This document shows positions 26,598-32,173 of a DNA stretch of 32,173 nt, in pieces. The stretch spans positions 1-32,173 of the forward strand of contig JANXDD010000002.1 in the NCBI GenBank assembly GCA_025059915.1, in the 5' to 3' direction. Made by a program: the position numbers and the translations under genes. Origin of the DNA: Bacteroidia bacterium. GTDB taxonomy: Bacteria > Bacteroidota > Bacteroidia > SpSt-205. Position 1 is the stretch's first letter, and each line of letters opens with the position of its first letter. The notes beneath the pieces were generated by a model. It had not been told where the DNA came from. It saw only the letters and a program-made list of their open reading frames with translations, and made no database searches.

Positions 26598-29500
26598 ATG
26601 AACTGGCGGGGGGAGTGGGGGATATTCAGGCGCATCTTGATTTTAGGGGGAATTCCTGCGTTTCTCAGGGCTCAATGGGTGGATACGATTTTCCCTGCCG
26701 AAGTTTCGCAGTGGGTGCTTCCGCGCGGTTGGCTTCGTCCCGGAAGTGTGCAAATGGAGCCCCCTGTCAGATGGCGATATGATACCGCTGCTCATAAACT
26801 TATCTGGGATTCCTCGGGCACAGCTGTAAGGGTGAAAGCGGAAATTCTTCCTTTGCCGGAGGCTCCTGCTCGTTTTTCTCCTCTGCCGTGGAAAGCTTTA
26901 GAGCGATGGGATAGTTTAGCGCGTATTTCTTATGCGCCTGCGAATGTCCCCCATAGTCAGGGGGATACATTTACGCCGCAAGTAACTCGCAGTGGGAGCT
27001 TGATTCGCTCCCTCACCATAGGAACTGGCCAAAATGCCACCCTCAATAGTGCTTTTCGGCTAAATTTAGAAGGCAAAATTGCACCTGACCTTTATCTCAT
27101 TGCTGCGCTGACGGATGAGAATCTACCCTTTCAGACAGCGGCGACGCAAAGTATAGCCGACTTTGACCGTGTAAATATTGGGCTGCGCTGGCGGTACGGA
27201 CAGCTGCTTCTGGGTGATTTGGAGCTGCGGGAGAGCCGTTCAGCTTTTGCTAACTTCTATCGGAATGTGCTGGGTATAGAGGCGCGAGCTACTTGGAGGA
27301 AAAACGAGATGCGCCTTGCCCTGGCAGAGGCGAAGGGACAGTTTCACACTAACTCTTTCATGGGGCAAGAAGGGCGGCAAGGGCCCTACCCCCTCACAGG
27401 CAAAAATGGAGAAAGGTTCATTACCATCTTAGCTGGGTCTGAAAAGGTGTATGTCAATGGGGTGCTCATGCAGCGAGGACAAGACCGGGACTATGTGATA
27501 GAATATACCGTTGGTGAGATTACTTTCACGCCGCGGGTGCCTATTACGGCAGCCACCCGAATCGTAGTAGATTTTGAGTATGCGGATAGGAGTTATAGCC
27601 GAAGCTTCATTTGGCTTACCGAGAGCTGGCAGGGAGAGCGGTTCAAGATAAACACTTCCTATTTCAGGCAGGCGGATAACTTTCGGCGCCCTTTGGACTT
27701 TGCCCTCTCAGCTGAAGAAGAAGCAGCTTTAGCAAACCTTCCCCGAGGAACTCGGCAAGGACTCCTTTCAGGAATAGATACGCTTCCCTACGAGCCAGGG
27801 GCTATCCGATATGCAGTGCGGGATACCCTGATTCAAGGGGTGCCCTATCAGTATTTCGTCCAGAGCCAAAATCCTCGGGAAGCACTTTATCAGCTAAGCT
27901 TTACTTATGTGGGCTCTGGGCGAGGGGAGTATATTCGGGATGCCAGTTCTATCAATGGAAACATCTTTCGCTGGGTCGGCCCGGGAAGGGGCGAGTATAT
28001 TATCGGACGGGCTGTGCCCTTGCCAGTGAGTATAGAGGTTTTTTCTTTTCGGCATGAGTGGCAGGTGCTGAGGCGCCTTCGCTGGGAAGGCGAGACGAAC
28101 CTCAGCCGTTTTGATGAAAATCGTTTCGCTCGTCATAGAAGCTCTGATATAGCCCTTAGACAAACCCTGCGGGGAGAGCTTTTTCCCGACACCTCCGCAT
28201 GGCAGCTCAAACCTGAACTCACCCTCCAGTACGTAGGAGCAAACTATCAGAACGCTGATCGGGTGTATGAGCGCGAATACGGACGGCTATGGAACTACAA
28301 TGACTTGGAGTCTCGGCAGACGGAGCGCCTGATAGAGAGCCGCCTTACTCTGAGTTACAAGAACCGCTATCGGCTCACACCTCATATAGGATGGCGCAGG
28401 TGGGGCGATTCCCTTCGCACCTTTCGTAGTGCCCTTCTGTGGGAAGGGACAGATACTACGCGCGGGCTTGGAGGGTCGTATTTGATAGAATATATCCCCA
28501 CCTACACCCTCCGAGGGGTAGACAGATGGCTACGCCACACAGGACGAGTATTTTTCTCTTACAAAAAGTGGCAAATCGGAAGCGTAATCTGGACAGAGGA
28601 TCGCCGAAGTGCCCTACAGGATACGACGAACTTCCACTTCTATGAGTACACCCCTTATGTGCGATACGAGGGGAAAAAGTGGTTTTGGCGGATTGCCTAT
28701 CAGTGGCGGCGGGAGTGGCAGCGCCCTGTTGGAGAACAGCTCGGTCATTTAGCCCTGCGATTTTATGCCTATATGCCGCAGGGAGAGATTCGCTATCAGT
28801 CAGAGAGGGTATCGTTTTCTTTAGTAGGGTCGTACCGCTTTTTTGAGCCGGGCAGCAGGGTTTTCGGGCTGGAGGCGGCTCGGACATTTCTGGGGCAAAA
28901 CAGTCTCCGCCTCCGATTGCGCCCATGGGATATAGAAACTTTCTACCAAATTTCAGCTGAGCGCACCCCTCAGCGTCAGATACTTTTTGTTGCCGTAAAT
29001 CCAGGGCAGGGAACTCATGAATGGCGCGACCTCAATGGAGATGGACTTCAGCAGATAGAAGAATTTATCCCCGCAGTCAATCCGCTTTTGGCTAACTATA
29101 TTCGGGTGCAGCGGGCTACGGGGAGGTTTATTCCCAGTATTACGCTTAGTGCAGCTGTAGCGGTTCGGTGGCAGCCTGAGCGGCGCCTCAAATGGATAAG
29201 CTACCAACTCAATACTCGGCTGGAGCAGCGGCAAAATGCTCCAGATAGCCGGTGGAGCCGCTACCTACCCAGTTTGCCGCGGGCAGATACTACATTCCTC
29301 AGCTGGTCTCTCCTTCATCGGCAAGACCTTTTCCTTTTTAGGCAAGCTCGGCGAGGGGACCAAACCTTCTCTTTTCAATATCAGCTCTCTCAGCTCATAC
29401 CTCTTTCTGGCCTCCAAACCCAAGTTCAAAGGACCTACGCCTCACGCTCCCGATATAATTTTTCGCGCAGCTTTGGTACAGAGGCTTTGCTTACCTACAC

Positions 29501-29945
29501 TGAGAAAAGGAGCTTAGCTCCATTTCAGGCTGAGCTCAATTATGGGTATCAGGGGGTGGAAATTTATCCGCAGCTGATATATCAACCCTCAGGAAAGTGG
29601 CGCAGTAGCATAGGGCTGGCTTACAGGCAAAGGTGGGGAGCTGCTCCGTTGGGATTTAGTTTGCGAGGTCTGAGGGTGCCTATGGAGCAGCGGTGGGCCT
29701 GGCGCGCAGGGGCCCTTTTTAACTTGCGAGTAGAGCCGGCTATTTATCGCTCTACTGCCCAGCTGCCTCCACTACTTCTTTTTGACCTTCTGGAGGGCAT
29801 GCAAGTAGGACGCAACCTCTTTTTAGGTTTGACGCTGAGCATTCCTATCAGCCGATATGTAGAATTGTCTGCTCTCTATGAGGGGCGGTTTAGTGAGCGG
29901 CTGCCAGTCCATTCAGCCCGAATGCAAGCCCGAGCGAACTTTTAG
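26598..29945 (+). CDS. Large outer-membrane beta-barrel-like protein of unknown function
   Basis: N-terminal signal-like segment RRILILGGIPAFLRAQ; PLTGKNGERFITILAGSEKVYVNGVLMQRGQDRDYVIEYTVGEITFTPRVPI; many alternating aromatic/basic beta strands; EF-hand-like DLNGDGLQQIEEF; C-terminal residue F. Confidence 0.8.
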   Translation: MNWRGEWGIFRRILILGGIPAFLRAQWVDTIFPAEVSQWVLPRGWLRPGSVQMEPPVRWRYDTAAHKLIWDSSGTAVRVKAEILPLPEAPARFSPLPWKALERWDSLARISYAPANVPHSQGDTFTPQVTRSGSLIRSLTIGTGQNATLNSAFRLNLEGKIAPDLYLIAALTDENLPFQTAATQSIADFDRVNIGLRWRYGQLLLGDLELRESRSAFANFYRNVLGIEARATWRKNEMRLALAEAKGQFHTNSFMGQEGRQGPYPLTGKNGERFITILAGSEKVYVNGVLMQRGQDRDYVIEYTVGEITFTPRVPITAATRIVVDFEYADRSYSRSFIWLTESWQGERFKINTSYFRQADNFRRPLDFALSAEEEAALANLPRGTRQGLLSGIDTLPYEPGAIRYAVRDTLIQGVPYQYFVQSQNPREALYQLSFTYVGSGRGEYIRDASSINGNIFRWVGPGRGEYIIGRAVPLPVSIEVFSFRHEWQVLRRLRWEGETNLSRFDENRFARHRSSDIALRQTLRGELFPDTSAWQLKPELTLQYVGANYQNADRVYEREYGRLWNYNDLESRQTERLIESRLTLSYKNRYRLTPHIGWRRWGDSLRTFRSALLWEGTDTTRGLGGSYLIEYIPTYTLRGVDRWLRHTGRVFFSYKKWQIGSVIWTEDRRSALQDTTNFHFYEYTPYVRYEGKKWFWRIAYQWRREWQRPVGEQLGHLALRFYAYMPQGEIRYQSERVSFSLVGSYRFFEPGSRVFGLEAARTFLGQNSLRLRLRPWDIETFYQISAERTPQRQILFVAVNPGQGTHEWRDLNGDGLQQIEEFIPAVNPLLANYIRVQRATGRFIPSITLSAAVAVRWQPERRLKWISYQLNTRLEQRQNAPDSRWSRYLPSLPRADTTFLSWSLLHRQDLFLFRQARRGDQTFSFQYQLSQLIPLSGLQTQVQRTYASRSRYNFSRSFGTEALLTYTEKRSLAPFQAELNYGYQGVEIYPQLIYQPSGKWRSSIGLAYRQRWGAAPLGFSLRGLRVPMEQRWAWRAGALFNLRVEPAIYRSTAQLPPLLLFDLLEGMQVGRNLFLGLTLSIPISRYVELSALYEGRFSERLPVHSARMQARANF

Positions 29946-29948
29946 CCT

Positions 29949-29956
29949 TATGTTTG
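29949..29956 (+). promoter_or_regulatory. -7 element TATGTTTG, 4 nt before the enoyl-CoA hydratase ATG
   Basis: TATGTTTGCTCTATG. Confidence 0.7.
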
Positions 29957-29960
29957 CTCT

Positions 29961-30755
29961 ATGGAGGACCAAGCTAAAGCCCCACTACTCATCAAGACCG
30001 AGGTACGGGATCGGATCGGCTACCTTACTCTCAATCGTCCTGAGCGCCGCAATGCTCTTAGCTATGCTTTAGTCAGTCAAATCAAGCAGGCCCTTACAGA
30101 GTGGCAGGAAAAGGATGAAGTGCGGCTGGTAGTCTTGAGAGCGGAGGGGCCGGTATTTTGCTCTGGCGCTGATATTGAATACCTGCAGAAACTCCAGAAC
30201 TACTCTTTCCAAGAAAATCTGGCGGATTCTATGCACCTCATGGAGCTCTATTTGCTTATGTATCGCTACAAGAAGCCCCTTATTGCTCAAGTGGAGGGTC
30301 CTGCCTTGGCAGGCGGCGCTGGGCTTGTAACCGTCTGTGATCTCGTCGTTGCTACGCCAGAGGCTACTATTGGGTATCCTGAGGCGCGAATAGGCTTCCT
30401 CCCAGCAATGGTTACCTACTTCCTTATACGCCGTGTAGGAGAGGGATGGGCGCGCCAGCTTCTAATTACAGCTGAACCCTTTTCCGCAGAAAAAGCTCAT
30501 GCCGCCGGGCTTTTCAACTACATTGTGCCGAAAGAAGAAATCAAAACCTTCGTGCACGAGCTTGCCACTAAAATAGTGCGGCAGAACTCTCCTACTTCTT
30601 TGGAGTTTATTCGTAAGCTGATTGCGGACATGCAGGATATGCCTCTTCAGTTGGGGCTGGAATTTGCGGCCAAGATGAATGCTCATGCTCGGGCTACGGA
30701 AGATTTTCGGCGCGGGATAGCGGCTTTTCTACGCAAGGAGAAAATAGAATGGTAG
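29961..30755 (+). CDS. Enoyl-CoA hydratase/isomerase family protein
   Basis: GYLTLNRPERRNALSYALV, EGPVFCSGADIEYL, VEGPALAGGAGLVTVCDLVVATPEATIGYPEARIGFLPAM. Confidence 0.95.
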   Translation: MEDQAKAPLLIKTEVRDRIGYLTLNRPERRNALSYALVSQIKQALTEWQEKDEVRLVVLRAEGPVFCSGADIEYLQKLQNYSFQENLADSMHLMELYLLMYRYKKPLIAQVEGPALAGGAGLVTVCDLVVATPEATIGYPEARIGFLPAMVTYFLIRRVGEGWARQLLITAEPFSAEKAHAAGLFNYIVPKEEIKTFVHELATKIVRQNSPTSLEFIRKLIADMQDMPLQLGLEFAAKMNAHARATEDFRRGIAAFLRKEKIEW

Positions 30756-31195
30756 GGCGCCGCATTTTGACTACTAAAGAGGTAGAGCACACCCTTCACC
30801 GCATGGCTCTGGAGATTATGGAACGGCATTATGGAGAGGCTTTACCTATCTTAGTGCCAGCCAGTGAGCGAGGTCAGCCTATCGCCGCTTATGTACAATC
30901 CCTTCTCCAGAAAGAAGGCATAGAAATTCAGCTGAGGGACTCCTATCCTCCCCATCCTGAACCCATTTTGCTCGTAGATGATGTGCTTTATACGGGGAAG
31001 ACGCTTCTTTCCCGCTTACATGACCTTATGGCTCTTTACTTTCCCCCACGAGTAGAAATACTTGTGCTGGTGGATCGCGGGCATAAGCAATATCCTATCT
31101 GTGCGGATTATGTAGGGCTTCGCTTGGCTACCACCCTTCAAGAGTATGTGCGGGTGAAAGCCTTACCCGAAGGATGGGAGGTTTGGCTGGAATGA
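30749..31195 (+). CDS. PyrR-like phosphoribosyltransferase
   Basis: PRPP-binding motif ILLVDDVLYTGKTLLSRL, LVLVDRGHKQYPICADYVGL; 7-nt overlap with the upstream gene. Confidence 0.88.
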   Translation: MVGRRILTTKEVEHTLHRMALEIMERHYGEALPILVPASERGQPIAAYVQSLLQKEGIEIQLRDSYPPHPEPILLVDDVLYTGKTLLSRLHDLMALYFPPRVEILVLVDRGHKQYPICADYVGLRLATTLQEYVRVKALPEGWEVWLE

Positions 31196-31202
31196 AGGGA
31201 GC

Positions 31203-31967
31203 TTAGGAATACCCCCAGAATCTTCTTAGCGCGGCAAGAGTAGCAGAAGGGTTATCCACATGCACCCAATGCCCTGCGTTAGGAATGGTTTCAATAGAAG
31301 CGTTTGGAAATAGCTTAGTCATCTCCTCTATGTCGGAGGCTTTTATGTAGGGAGAAAGCTCGCCACGCAAAAAAAGCACAGGCCCGAGGTACGACGGACC
31401 CTCCACAGCCGCAATAACATGAGGATATTCTTGGATCAGCACAGGCAGGTTTAATCGCCAAAAGAAGTTTCCTTTTTCATCTCTGGCCAGGTTTTTGAGC
31501 AGGAAAAGGCGCACTCCCGCATCAGGGATGAACTTAGCAAGCTGAGCTTCTATTTCCTCCCTGCGAGCTGCGCGCAAATCTACCTGCGAAAGTGCTTGAA
31601 GAATCACTTCATGACCGCCAGAATAGGCTCTCGGCGCAATATCTACCACTACCAGAGACTTCACTCGGTCAGGGAAGTGCATCGCTGCATACATGCCTAC
31701 CTTTCCTCCCATAGAGTGCCCTAAAAGATGGGCAGAGGGGATATTTTCGGCATCTAAAAGTTCTATGAGGTCTTGAGCTAACTCAGGATAACGATGAGTG
31801 GGCGCATGGGGAGATCGCCCATGATTACGAGCATCTACGAGATAGGCAGAGCCTGAGAGAGAAAGGCTTTTGGCAATAGTGCGCCAGTTGTCTCCACTGC
31901 CTAAAAACCCGTGTAGGAATACATAAGCCGGTTCGCCTGACCCCAGCCTCTCAAAGTGAAGTAGCAT
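31203..31967 (-). CDS. Alpha/beta hydrolase (YbfF-like)
   Basis: FLHGFLGSGDNWRTIA, DARNHGRSPH, nucleophile elbow LLGHSMGGKVGM, GHWVHVDNP. Confidence 0.92.
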   Translation of the reverse strand: MLLHFERLGSGEPAYVFLHGFLGSGDNWRTIAKSLSLSGSAYLVDARNHGRSPHAPTHRYPELAQDLIELLDAENIPSAHLLGHSMGGKVGMYAAMHFPDRVKSLVVVDIAPRAYSGGHEVILQALSQVDLRAARREEIEAQLAKFIPDAGVRLFLLKNLARDEKGNFFWRLNLPVLIQEYPHVIAAVEGPSYLGPVLFLRGELSPYIKASDIEEMTKLFPNASIETIPNAGHWVHVDNPSATLAALRRFWGYS

Positions 31968-32105
31968 CCATGCAAAGCTGAGAGAAATGAAGAACTTGGG
32001 TGAGGAAGCTAGAAAAGGGCGTAGGGGAGGTTGTGTTTGAGTGGGGTGCTAAAAAGGTTGTTGCGGTAGCGTTGTTTATAGGGTGTGAAGTTGGGTTTGT
32101 TTTTT

Positions 32106-32140
32106 GGGGCGCGCCAGCGCCGAAGGCGCGGGCGCGCCCC
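32106..32140. repeat. Long GC-rich palindrome (REP/BIME-like candidate)
   Basis: GGGGCGCGCC-A-GCGCC-GAA-GGCGC-G-GGCGCGCCCC: 10 + 5 bp pairing around one A/G mismatch and a GAA loop. Confidence 0.85.
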
Positions 32141-32173
32141 CCATCCTCCAAAACCGTCCCCGGACCATTGAAC

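Noticed and set aside
31951-32151. 66-aa minus-strand ORF over the palindrome (MEDGGRARAFGAGAPQK...)
   Set aside because: Derived from the palindrome and low-complexity tract and overlapping the start of the alpha/beta hydrolase gene; probably not translated.
1-32173. tRNA, rRNA, transposase, integrase, phage or toxin-antitoxin genes
   Set aside because: No T-loop-like GGTTCGAATCC segments, rRNA signatures or recognisable mobile-element proteins were seen by eye; a tRNAscan or Infernal run would be needed to be certain.

Overview
This window (GC around 50%) looks like a chromosomal segment from a Bacteroidota-type bacterium. The evidence is TAnnTTTG -7 promoter elements, a type IX secretion C-terminal sorting domain, and the Nfu, FGE and PP2C/FHA gene content. 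It is mostly complete, well-packed genes. On the + strand: dapB; an Nfu-type Fe-S scaffold; an FGE/SUMF1-like secreted protein; a giant 2353-aa T9SS-targeted surface protein with a ten-copy GGPYDG repeat; fumC; a CCA-type tRNA nucleotidyltransferase; an HME-RND permease; a large outer-membrane barrel protein; an enoyl-CoA hydratase; and a PyrR-like phosphoribosyltransferase. On the - strand: an all-helical orphan; a RR-RR-HK-MlaE-MlaF cluster; a dTDP-glucose 4,6-dehydratase; a FHA / VWA-TM-FHA / PP2C-TM operon; and an alpha/beta hydrolase. The main points for follow-up are: (1) exact TAnnTTTG elements sitting 3-6 nt before start codons of at least seven genes, implying widespread leaderless transcription and correcting several ORF starts; (2) ten GGPYDG repeats, each spelled with a different nucleotide sequence; (3) a FHA protein with six FDPxRTQ threonine motifs, co-operonic with a transmembrane VWA-FHA receptor-like protein and a membrane-anchored PP2C, with no kinase nearby; (4) a CCA enzyme whose first catalytic Asp (DxD) appears to be Ala; (5) an FGE C-terminus resembling DGR variable regions; (6) a long GC-rich palindrome at the right edge. 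No tRNA, rRNA, CRISPR array or transposase was seen. All calls come from reading the sequence; no database search was run.
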